Below are positions 25,435 through 36,394 of a stretch of 64,000 nt of DNA, piece by piece. Origin of the DNA: Dysidea avara (Eukaryota > Porifera > Demospongiae > Dictyoceratida > Dysideidae); the NCBI RefSeq assembly GCF_963678975.1, contig NC_089275.1:12431682-12495681 (forward strand). Reading direction: 5' to 3'. Under the pieces are notes generated by a model, which worked only from the letters and a program-made list of their open reading frames with translations, ran no database searches and was not told where the DNA came from. Position 1 is the first letter of the stretch; each line of letters opens with the position of its first letter. The position numbers and the translations under genes are program-made.

Positions 25435-28400
25435 TTAGTGAAGCCTTTTATATAGGTATAGAAAAGCACTGCTACATTTCATTTTCAGTTGACTCAAAAA
25501 ACTTGTCAGCAACACACTATGTATATACATGTACAGAAACAGTAAACTGCTAAAGATGAAAGTGGATCTGCCCCATATAGACTGTCTGTCTTCTGTTGTA
25601 CCCTTGCAGTTGTGACATCACAGTAACCAGATTTAACCACTGCTAGTTTTCAGGACAACAAAAGTAAATGCTGCCTGATCACCACACATAGTAAATAGAG
25701 CCGGTTTGGTAACAGTTTACACTTCTCTTGATTGACTCCATTCCATCACTGAATGCACTGCAGCCTCATTGATCGTAATCAATACTGACTTACTTTTGAC
25801 AAGACTAAATTTGTGCTATTTTAATGTTATAATTGAGTGTTTGCATAGAAGCTGAGCACACTTGCAGGGTTGACTGTTCAGTAAAAGAAATGATTTATAC
25901 TAAACTTGCTAAAAAGAATGTAATACTGCAACACTTTTCCATTTCTCTATGGACAAGCAATGCTAAAATGATTTTAAGGTACCGTGGGCCTTGTAGTGTG
26001 AAGACACTGATTTCTTCTCAACCTGTTGCTGTAACTGATTCTTGTACGTAGTTTGGCTATTGTAAAGTAGTATTAGTTACATACTAAATGATATAATAAC
26101 AGTTGCATAAGTTGGTATTTGTTACAGAGTAATAGTGGCTTAGCAAACTCCTGTCTGCCTGGAAAATGTGCCGACTGTATCTGTTACCTGTGGAGGTTGA
26201 CAAGATCACATAACCAGATTGTTAACCTTGATGGCATCGTCCATATCTCAACATCTAACAGAATGCATAACTGCAACTTGCCTGCAATAGTATGCAGTGA
26301 TCATTAATATTACACACTGTATGAAAATGCACATACCTGAACACTATACGTAATCTCTAATGTCAACTTAATGATGGTCACACATGATTGACACACGGCG
26401 GGTCAGAAACACGATGACATCTGTGTTAATATATACAGTCATCAATGCAGTATATACCATCAAACACTACACCATGCCAATATGTAAATATAGAGTACAT
26501 AACATGAGGGATGATAAAGACTATGACTTGTGTGGCCTGGTGTCTACTGCTCCCAACACAACAGATGGTGAGTACTTTTGCATCCCAGTAATAACAGTAA
26601 TGCACTACAATAGCTTTCAAGGACCCATATCAAAGAAGGATTTCTCCCTATTAAAAAATTTTCACAGTCATTATCAAACAGGTAGTGCTGCTTAAGTAGA
26701 GATTGCCCCAAAAGTCACGTGCGTCATCCAAAATGTTGCCTTTTAAAAATCATCCTAGAGACATGTTACGAGCTAACCTGGAAAGTAAACATCGAGGTTT
26801 CATTGTGGTCGAGATTTCATCATAGACCCAATATTATAGCCTACCATAGGCTCTAACATCCATGATTTCATACAAAATGTCATTCAAGATTTCATCATGG
26901 TCACCATTTCCTGCCTCAACAGTTCTACTAGCAAAAGTGGCACGTCTAGTTGGAATTTCAGCCATTGCCATTCCATCCGAATCACCCATTAAAACTTTTA
27001 CGGTGTTAAGCTGAGCAATAATCAGCAGTCAGGTTTACAAGAAGAAACAAAGGTATACAGGATACTTTACGGGCTCATTTTCACAGAGCTTATAGTTCAG
27101 TTTAACACTCTCCCTCCCCATTATATACTCTTGCTAAAAGTAAAGGCATCTATACAAATAAATATGGCACACAGTTATGTATGCTTCCTACCTAGTTGAC
27201 TGGGTCACCTGCACACTACTCAAGTGTTATGATTCAGCGTCTGCAAATTCTCCTGGAGGTCAGGACTGGCACCCTACAAGAAGCTGTACTAAATATGACT
27301 GCTGAGTGAAGGTGTGGCACCCAAAATCTCACCTGAATATCACTCGTCGCATGAAACATGGGCAGTTGGGATCAGCAATATCCTTATAAATATAGCTGGT
27401 AGGCAAGTGGTTCAAGTGCGTGTGCATGTGTGGGTATGGTAAGTAGAAGAATGAAAACATGCTACTGCTACTACTACTATACTACTACTACTAACAGTGT
27501 CAGAAAGAAACATTTTACAAATGATATAATTGGAATTGCTATTACACAAGGGGTCTGCAAGGAGGCTAAATGCACAGCAACCTAAAGAAGCTACAATCAG
27601 ATCATGGGATGCTAAGGTTTAAAAGATACCACATTTATGTACATTTACAGCTATCGTTTCAGACTACATGTGTACTCAGATAAGTAAGTGATTCCTTACC
27701 AAAGTGATGTTCCTCTGTGATCTGTAGAGCCCACTACAGGTCCTCACGATCTCAAGTGACCCAACTCTGCATGTTATCTTCAGCTAACGTCTGAGCCTGT
27801 ATAAGGAATACGTGTCAACATGTTAGTACTGTTTTAGTAGGGGTCTAGGGGTGTGACAAGAAATTCCTATTAGGCAGGTCACTTTGTACACAAATGACAC
27901 ATTTAGGGATGCTGATTTAGAATTTAGAACGGTGACCCTACTACACATGTAAGGTACCACAATGAGTGTTTCATTGTGTCAAACTAGTTGGGAAAGTGAT
28001 AAAATTTCTGACTTAACACCACGTGCTTTACGATAACAAAGATGTAAAACTGTGTTTACAAAACAGTCTATGATGTCACATCATTAACGGGATTATCGAG
28101 ATAAAAATTAATGGTTTCACTAATCGAGGGGAATATTAGCAGATATTTGGCAAATCTGGGAATAAAATTTTCACCAGACCAAATTCATCATTGTCATCAT
28201 CAAAACTAGTTACTCATTCAAAGACCAACCATCATAACTTAAAAGGGCCTCTAGTAGCATGATAGTATAATTGTGAATATTATGTGAAGAGTGTTTTAAA
28301 GAACCACTTGTCTGAAGACTACCAGCTGTATACTGTGTTGTTAAGATTGGACTTTATGGGTGTGGAATTTGTGACATAACTACGCATCTACCTATATGCA

Positions 28401-28636
28401 TTTATTCAAGGTTTAAAGGATAATCAATTCATCTTTACTCACAGAATGTGAATATCAATGATTGAGATGCTCTAATACAGCAGTTACTTACTCAAAATAG
28501 ACCAATCACGCAGCATTCATGTTAGCTATACACATCACTATTCCACTTGTAAACATGCATGTACCCATGTACACACCCTCACACCGGTGAGGTGTGTTCT
28601 AAATTCTGCAGTACTACTAGTTCACTAAGCCAGTAT
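25435..28636. other. Intergenic, no gene recognised
   Basis: Short open frames at 25833-26051, 26119-26307 and 26384-26695 show no recognisable domain, and their borders are not convincing splice sites. A small (CTA)n microsatellite lies at about 27466-27494. Nothing else can be supported. Confidence 0.45.
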
Positions 28637-31355
28637 ACAGTATGGGTCATTCCATGTCAAATCAACAAGGAATTTAGGGTCACCTCTTGGATTTTGATGA
28701 AACTTGGTGTGTTTGTAGTACCTGTGGTGCTTATTACTCATGCAAATTTTTAGCTCCATATACCCCGTATTTTGTGATTTATGACCACAAATATTTTGAA
28801 TATTTCATGAAGAATTGGTCCATCTCTAGTTACAAAATCAAATGTAACTTCACACTGCGTAAATATTTTAAGCACAAGTTTCACAGATGGAAGACTATTG
28901 ATCGAGCTTTCTAGTGATCCCTAAATTATGGGATATATGCTTAATTATGGTTCAAAACTACTTCATTGAAAACTATAATCCTTTATATTTCAAAAAAGGC
29001 TACTTGAAATTCTTCGAATTTTTTTTGTGAATAATTATTGGATCATGGTATACATTTGATAAAATTTTTGTGGTGGGACCACAATGGGCTCAAGAGATAT
29101 AATCAATTATTTTGTGGTGTGCAGTGGAATTTGTAGTCTATTATTGCTATATGGGAGTGTACACCTCCAATAACCACTCACAACAAGGCCACGCCAAGTT
29201 TGTCTTACAGAGTGAAGGTGTCTAGGTACAGTACAACCTGTATTAGTGACCACCTGTATTGAAAGACCACCTATGTGCTGCAGTTAATTTATACTTCTTT
29301 AATTGGATATCAATGTATAACACCAAAGCATCAACCCTTTCTAGCAAATCCAAAAACGGTCTTTATTGGAAGGTGGACTTTAAATGAGATCACCATGTAT
29401 CCATAAACATGTGAATGCGGTACCATCTCTTCAGAAATACCTTATTTATTAAGTCTATAATCCTACCATATTGCACTTACATATTTAGCCTCATCCTATA
29501 CAATTCAAGATGCGTACATGGTTGCATAAGTACAACAGACCTCAAACATGATACCCTGGCTGTTGATAGCCATTCATGATCTCACTTTATGAAAGTACGT
29601 ACATTTGGACCCAAGAAGTCTGTGGTTTCTCAAAAATGAACACTTTATCAATGGGTCCAGGAATAGAAGAGTCACACTGTTTGCAGTAGATACATTACTT
29701 GTACCAAGAGTTATTTTATACTATGAACACTTGTTTGCACCTCAATGTGAGATTTATAGTACTGCAATTACTAAATGGTTTTTCAAAGTATTTTGCATTT
29801 ACGCTTTGAAGATCAGTACAAGCAATTGTTAAATATGTATGAAAATGTGGTCAACATGTTTATCTGTTGTGTGAGTGTGTGCATGAATTTTTGTCTTAAT
29901 CTTCAAAGTGGTCATAAATATATAAATTAATTTCACATATTAAGGTACAAGTAATACATGTATATGGTAAAACCCCTCCATTCCTAGGACCATAATAAAG
30001 CGCTCATATTACAGAGGCCACAGAAGTATCTTGGTTCAAAGGTATGTGCACCACTAGAGTGGGAGTATAAACAGACGTCCTGGTTATCAAGGTGTGCAGG
30101 TATCCCTTTTGAGGAGTTCTGCTATTTATAATTATGCAGCCACATATGCAACTTAAATAGAGTTAAGATCACTACAGTGGGGATCCAACTTAATAAAGAA
30201 GATATTTCTGAAGAGATGGTACAACATTCACATGATATGTTTATGCAGGGGCAGATCCAGGGGGGTTCAAAGGGTTCCATGGAATCCCCTTTTTGAAAGA
30301 GTCTCTCTTACTTGAGATATTCTAATAGAGCAGTCAAGATCAAGATACTCTAATAGATCAGTCACAGTATTCTTAAGAGGAGCAGTGTAGCAAGCTATGA
30401 ATGTAGTTATAGATATATAAATAAGGAAATATAATTGGTGAGGGCATCTATGGTGAAGGGAAGCTATTGTCAGTTGGTGATGACTTTTTTTTGGGTCTTC
30501 GATTTATAGCTAGGCTGAAGTAGTAATTCTAGAGTAAAACCCCCCTTTTACAAAATCTGGATCTGCCCCTGTTATGGGCACATGGTGGTCAGATTTAAAG
30601 TCAACCTGTCTAATAAGGACCATTTTTGATTTGCTAGAAAGGGGGTTGGTATGCTTTGGTGCTATACATTAATGTCCAATTAAAAAGCATAAATTAACTG
30701 CAGCACACAAGTGGTCTTTCAATACAGGTGGTCACTAATACAGGTTGCACTGTACCTAGACACCTTCACTTTGTAAGACAAACTTGACGTGGCCTTGTTG
30801 TGAGTGGTTATTGGAGGTGTACACTCCCATACAGTAATAATGGACTACAAAATTCCACTACATACCACAACATAATTGATTATATCTCTTGAGCCCATTG
30901 TGGTCCCACCACAAAAATTCTATCAAACATAGACCATGACCCAATTATTATTTGTAAAAAAATTCGAAGAATTTCAAACAGTCTTTTCTGAAATATAACA
31001 AATTAAAGTTTTTAATAAAGTATTTTTGAATCATAATTAAGTAGATATTCCATAATTTAGGGATAGCTGGAAAGGTCAATCAACAGTCTTCCATCAGTGA
31101 AAGTTGTGTTTAAAAATATTTACAAAGTGTGAAGTTACAGTAGGTTTTGTAACTAGAGATGGACCAGTTTTTCATGAAATATTCAAAATATTTGTGGTCA
31201 TAAATCAGAAACTACAGGGTGTATGGAGTTAAAAATTTGCATGAGTGATAAGCACCACGGGTACTACACACACTACAAACACACCAAGTTTCATCAAAAT
31301 CCGAGAAGTGACCCTAAATTCCTGGTTGATTTGACATGGAATGCCCCGTATAGCA
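28637..31355. repeat. 2.7-kb inverted repeat (arms of about 0.8 kb)
   Basis: The left arm (about 28637-29460) and right arm (about 30185-31355, counted with an inserted MITE) are inverted copies: for example TCATTCCATGTCAAATCAAC at left and GTTGATTTGACATGGAATG at right, and ATCTCTTCAGAAATA at 29426 against TATTTCTGAAGAGAT at 30204. The arms differ by scattered substitutions, roughly 10 percent by eye. No transposase frame is seen. The words ATTAGTGACCACCT and GAAAGACCACCT inside the arms recur at 63355-63770. Confidence 0.88.
30246..30571. mobile_element. 326-bp MITE, family C (CAGGGGCAGATCCAG ends), TTATG duplication
   Basis: It has perfect 15-bp TIRs CAGGGGCAGATCCAG and CTGGATCTGCCCCTG, and 5-bp direct repeats TTATG at 30241-30245 and 30572-30576. 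It lies inside the right arm of the 28.6-31.4 kb inverted repeat. The corresponding site in the left arm is empty (a single TTATGG-type site), which confirms insertion and its boundaries. Two CTCTAATAGA-type motifs are internal (30311-30365). Confidence 0.95.
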
Positions 31356-32408
31356 CAATTTGTCACCTTGACTGGGGACGATGGTAGACCACTCCAAACA
31401 AATTCTGCTAATTTAGGCTTTACTTGATCAATATGCTAAGTATTATAATGAAATTTTGTCTTAGCATAATTATATGATCACTAATAATACAAATACTCAT
31501 AAAACCACCTTATAAACGTCTTTCCAAGGTATTATCAGTGGATTTATGCTAAAGTTTATGCAACAAGGACCCGGATCAGCATTGGAGGTGTACAAGATCG
31601 AGATACTCTAATAGAGCAGTCAGCTAACTACTCTAATAGAACATTCACTGGAAACATGTAGTTGGTTCTGTTATGGAATTTTTCCAAATCTGCCTGCACC
31701 TATACATACAATGAAGTGAATTGGTCTGTTTAAAGGGCTTCATTCATCTACTTGTGTAGTTAATATGTATGGCAATACTTAATTCAGGTACACAATTTTC
31801 ATTGAAAATGCTCTCAGATTCAATCTTGTATTGTTCAAATTTCAAAATTTTCCACTTTCAACATTATTATTCTAACATGCACATATTCAGTGTTGTGCAA
31901 TTGTGAGAGGGTGCATCATGTACTTGGTTGTCTGTACCTACCCAAACTTTTCCATTAGCAAAATGCTTCAGAGAGCCATACCTATAATCTAAAGGCAGTA
32001 TATAAAATATCTACAGGCAGAAAATATTATGAATTTTATGTGGAAATGTCTCCAAATTTCAGTATTTTAGCATCTATTTTTCAAAAATTTCCTGGGGAGG
32101 AGGGTATGCCTCCAGACCCCCCTAGTTCCAGCATGCAAAGCATGCTGGGAAGTGTGCTTTGCATACCTCTACCGAAGAGATTAGTACCTTGAATTAGCCC
32201 CCCCCCCCCCCCCCCCCTTTTATAAATCCTAGATCCGCCCCTGTGTCTGCTTACTGGGAAATGTTCCATTGTTCTGTATTCTTTGATAATTTTCCCACGT
32301 TCAATAAAATTCAACTTGTAAGGGGTTGTCAGTTCATCAGCGCAAATTCACGTTTAAGTTATCGCTAAAATGAAGACACAAGCTGAAAATGTTATTAAGT
32401 AGTTTTCC
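31356..32408. other. Repeat-derived intergenic DNA
   Basis: This contains CTCTAATAGAGCAGTCA-type motifs at 31597-31643 and a poly(C) tract (about 32199-32216) followed by CTAGATCCGCCCCTG at about 32228-32242, which is one end of a family C MITE. The other end is not clear. No gene is seen. Confidence 0.5.
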
Positions 32409-34116
32409 CAGAGTTGGGGTCATTACTCTAAAAGTGTAACTTGTTACATATCACTCACTACATCTGTGCAATGTAATGCATTACAGCTACATATTAATCC
32501 CAGAAAAAAGTATAACTAATAATACTAATAAATTCATTACAAACTTTAAACTAAGCCCGACCTTCTAAATACAGGCTCCCAGCCTACAACTACAGGTAAC
32601 ATGAATGAGACAAGCATTTCTTGGTGTAGTTCAACCTCAAAAACATATCTTGTTGTAATATCTTGGTCTCCCCATACACTATCACTCTTTGTTCTTGCCT
32701 GTAGCAGTAACGGATCTAGGAATTTTCAGAGGGGATTTCAGGTTCAGGAAGTTTTCAATAACTGTGATCCCACTTAGCTACAATCTATGGCTATGCACTT
32801 AGCTATATAGTCCAGCTGGGATTGTTAACTCAGTCTTATAGCTCAGTGGCCAATAGCTACATAGATCTATAGTGAATCATACAATAATCACTCCAAAACA
32901 TTGTTTCATGGTTGATCCAGGCCTTCGCAGAAAGCTTTGAAGCAAAACAGCACTAAAATGATAATTATTAAACTAGACGTGTGCCCACAGCCGGCCGAAG
33001 GCCGGCTGTGGGCGCACGCCTGGTTTACTGAAATTGTTTTCGTAAAAGTGTGTGTGTGTACCTATCTATCTATCTACCTATGTTTGTCCGTACGCACCCA
33101 CATGAGCAAAATCGTTTAATAATGGTAAAAGCAGCTTTTATGTTAGAAGTTAAAGTGAAATGAAGTCTGTATTAAACTTCTGCACAGGTGAACTTTGCTC
33201 TGAGGTGGTTTCTTTTCGGCGGACTGAAATATGGGTGTGGCGACTTTCCTCAGACTACCTTCCCCTTGAGGTTTTCAGGCATTTAGCAACTGAAAAACAA
33301 CGGTGCAGGCCTCGTACACTGCCAGGAATAGCCTATTGCTTCGAGTTGAAAGGGGGCGTATCCCTTACGTACGCAAATGAAAATGAAGAGCAGCTTTGAG
33401 GCTTTGTCGAGAGAATTTGTGGGAAAAAACACGTTAGTCAAACTATAAAACAGTTTAGAAGATACTTCTGTGCGTAATATGTTGGTAAAGCGGTTTGTTT
33501 AACAAACGCTTCCTTAGCAGTGCATAGCAATGTAATTGAACGAATTACGAATATTTCATGAATTACGAAGTACAAGAATTAGCTAATAATGTTATTGCAC
33601 AACCCAAAATTACCCTATTGTAAAGTAGTAATACATAGTTGGTCAATTCATAGTAGCATAGATGAGTTAGCTAGCTGCATGGCGCTTGGTTGTTAGAAGT
33701 AGCACAACATCAACTTGTTTTTAGAGGTACTTAACATGCTTCAAAGCCGTAATGCCATTTTTAGTGATTTCAAAGGCAAAAGTATGAACTTTGGCCAGTA
33801 GAAAGGTCCCAATGTGATATACCATGTATAACTGTTGGTGATTTTATAACTCACAGGAATCATAAATAAATCAGGTGTGCGCAGATTTTTCTGCAAGGGT
33901 TTCAGCTGAAACCACTGCAACCCCCTGTATCCGCCACTGTGTAGTGCTGGATATAATGTGCATTAAAAAGAAGCAACCCGTTACAATTTCCAGGTGTAAT
34001 ATCTGTCATATATTACTAGTTACTTTTTGTCATGTAATGCATTATATTACTTGTTGCTGCAAAAGTAATAATATTACATAACGCATTAGATTTGTAACAC
34101 ATTATCCCCAACTCTG
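32409..34116. mobile_element. hAT-like MITE split by later insertions (CAGAGTTGGGG ends)
   Basis: The left piece starts CAGAGTTGGGGTCATTACTC and the right piece ends ACATTATCCCCAACTCTG. Both pieces contain GTAATGCATTA and ACTTGTTAC-like words shared with the intact relative at 60741-61229. Another element (32705-33939) interrupts it. Confidence 0.65.
32705..33939. mobile_element. 1235-bp family C-like element, TGTAG duplication
   Basis: The ends CAGTAACGGATCTAGG and TATCCGCCACTG are a diverged version of the family C termini. Direct 5-bp TGTAG repeats flank them at 32700-32704 and 33940-33944. It sits inside the hAT-like element and carries the left arm of a large palindrome, so at least three layers of insertion are nested here. 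Confidence 0.75.
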
Positions 34117-35660
34117 CATGGTTGTGCCCAGGTAAGTATCATACAGTACGATAGTAACTGTATAGTAGGGACCACAAAGCAGTAGGCGTGGCCCACGAAA
34201 TAAAATCACCCAATAACCAGCCTTAATTTTCCCTGACGACGATGAAGCAGTATTGGTGAGGTAAAACTAAGTCCAAACAAGCTTTCAGATCGACCCGAAA
34301 CGTTTTCAACAAGTTGCTACGGAATTTTAAAAATTTTTTATTCGACGGAATTTTCTACTGACTGAGTAAGTAAGTAAGTAAGTAACTGACTGAGACCTTC
34401 AGACAAGCGTAACTCGATAACGGCTAAAGCTACGGGCTTGATTTTTTCACTGTTCGACGTCACTTCGGCCCGACAGTTGCCTTTTGGCATACCGCAGTAC
34501 GTACAATGCATTCTTCATGGACTTACCAGTGTCCTCCTTTGTGTTCCATTCATCTTTGCTGACAGGGAAAGGTGTCGATTTGGTGCGAGCACATGATGGC
34601 TTCCCTTCGAAACGGAAATTGTCCGTATTTTTCATAGTGGCTATTTTGATTGCAAAGGCGCTTTTCAAGCAGTTCTTGATTCGTATTGCTGTGTAACGAG
34701 TTGAACATAGCTGACAATGAAGCGTAATGGATACTTCACTTTTCAGAGATAATTGATATAGCTGGGGCGCACGGTGCCCATTTCAGATGCTGTATGCGTG
34801 GGTTTCCCAGTCATAATAAAATTATTTATAAAACAAGTTAACAAACAAGTACACGAAAAAATTTGGAATTTTCAACTAGAGTAGGGACCATAGCACATCC
34901 ATAACAAGTTGATGTTGTGCTACTTCTAAAAACCAGGCGCCATGCAGCTAGCTAACTCATCTGGAATAACTATAGACAGTATATACTACTATGAATTAAC
35001 CAACTATGTATTACTACTTTACAATAGGGTAGTTTGGGTTGTGCAATAATATAATTAGCTATTTCTCGTATTTTGTAATTCATGAAATATTTGTAATTCA
35101 TGAAATATTTGTAATTCGTTCAATTATGTTGCTATGCACTGCTAAGGAAGTGTTTGTTAAATAAACCGCTTTTACCAACATATTACGCACAAAACTATCT
35201 TCTAAACTGTTTTATAGTGTGACTAACGTGTTTTTTCCAACAAATTCTCTCGACAAAGCCTCAAAGCTGCTCTTCATTTTCATTCGCGTACGTAAGGGAT
35301 ACGCCCCCTTTCAACTCGAAGCGATAGGCTATTCCTGGCAGTGTACGAGGCCTGCACCGTTGTTTTTCAGTTGCTAAATGCCTGAAAACCTCAAGGGGAA
35401 GGTAGTCTGAGGAAAGTCACCACACCCATATTTCAGTCCGTTGAAAAGAAACCACCTCAGAGCAAAGTTCACCTGTGCAGAAGTTTAATACAGACTTCAT
35501 TTCACTTTTACGTAAAACTGTTTTTATCGTTATTAAACGATTTTGCTCACGTGGGTGCGTACGGACAAACACAGGTAAATAGATAGGTACACACACACAC
35601 TTTTACGAAAACAATTTCAGTAAACCAGGCGCACGCCCACAGCCCTGTGGGCGTGCGCCT
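32984..35660. repeat. Large palindrome with about 0.75-kb arms
   Basis: Arms at about 32984-33722 and 34906-35660 are inverted copies: AAACTTCTGCACAGGTGAAC at left with GTTCACCTGTGCAGAAGTTT at right, and similarly through to TAGCTAGCTGCATGGCGC. The outer end of each arm carries its own GC-rich mini-hairpin (GTGCCCACAGCC...GGCTGTGGGCGCACG). The loop between the arms belongs to other repeat families. Neither arm encodes a recognisable protein. Confidence 0.88.
34164..34745. mobile_element. Repeat family D (AGTAGGGACCACAAAG), copy 1
   Basis: This copy aligns over its length with 51649-52120, for example ACTCGATAACGG, TTTTTTCACTGTTCGAC and CCTTTTGGCATACCGCA, with moderate divergence. No convincing coding frame is conserved between the two copies. 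It lies in the loop of the large palindrome. Confidence 0.8.
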
Positions 35661-35911
35661 GGTTTAAAAAGTGCTGAAACAAGTTGAAGAAGTCCATGAT
35701 ATTAAATCACTGTAAAACAATAAGAAGTGTTATATCCCTACTGTGCATTTCCGTTATGGTATCTTGAGCACAGTAGGAATATAACACTTCTTATTGTTTT
35801 ACTGTGATTTAATATCATGGACTACTTCAACTTGCTTCAGTACTTTTTATGGATGTGCTATGGTCCCTACTCTAGTTGAAAATTCCAATTTTTTTCGTGT
35901 ACTTGTTATGG
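34846..35911. mobile_element. About 1.07-kb element with TIRs of at least 55 bp
   Basis: The left end ACAAGTACACGAAAAAA and on through GAGTAGGGACCATAGCACAT is mirrored by ATGTGCTATGGTCCCTACTC and TTTTTTCGTGTACTTGT at the right. It encloses one arm of the large palindrome and a further perfect-looking foldback (35670-35850). The same outer sequence occurs at the end of family D copy 2 (about 52112-52160), so families D and this one share termini. Confidence 0.8.
35670..35850. repeat. 180-bp near-perfect foldback
   Basis: GTCCATGATATTAAATCACT and CAATAAGAAGTGTTATAT on the left are mirrored by ATATAACACTTCTTATTG and GTGATTTAATATCATGGAC on the right, around a short loop (about 35742-35772). It would form an extended hairpin of about 75 bp if transcribed. 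Confidence 0.88.
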
Positions 35912-36000
35912 TTTAAAAAACTGACACCGCATGCAAGTATGCCTGAGAGGAGGGCAGGAAAACATTTATTTGGAGTGGCCTTAACAGCAGCTTCACAATA

Positions 36001-36230
36001 CAGTAGACCCTCGGTTATCCGGCCCCCGTTTATCCGGAACCTCGATTATCCGGAATTGAAAATGACTGTTCTATTAGAGTATTTTGAGTATAGGTGTGCG
36101 TTCTATTAGAGTATTTCAACGGAGCTCTGTATATAAATGTATGGGCTTCAATTATCCGAACTATTCACTTATCCGAACACTTTTATCATTTCCTGAGAAC
36201 AAAGGGGTTCGGATAACCGAGGGTCTACTG
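36001..36230. mobile_element. 230-bp pogo/Tigger-like MITE, TA duplication
   Basis: CAGTAGACCCTCGGTTATCC at the left end is the inverse of the right end GGATAACCGAGGGTCTACTG. TA flanks both sides (35999-36000, 36231-36232). CAGT.GACCCTCG.TTATCC termini are characteristic of pogo/Tigger-type elements. Two TTCTATTAGAGTATTT motifs lie in the interior (36066-36113). Decayed relatives appear near 3820-3900. Confidence 0.92.
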
Positions 36231-36243
36231 TACTTACATTTTC

Positions 36244-36274
36244 CAAACTGTATTCATTGTAAGCACGTACGCAG

Positions 36275-36315
<41 letters not shown>

Positions 36316-36346
36316 GTATTCATTGTAAGCACGTACGCAGGTACAC

Positions 36347-36393
<47 letters not shown>
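36244..36393 (+). repeat. (CA)n microsatellites with duplicated 40-bp flank
   Basis: Two CA tracts (about 36276-36310 and 36341-36393) are each preceded by the same segment AACTGTATTCATTGTAAGCA...GTACGCAGGT, so a tract-plus-flank unit was tandemly duplicated. Long Cys/Val or Thr/His frames here are artefacts. Confidence 0.9.
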
Positions 36394-36394
<1 letters not shown>

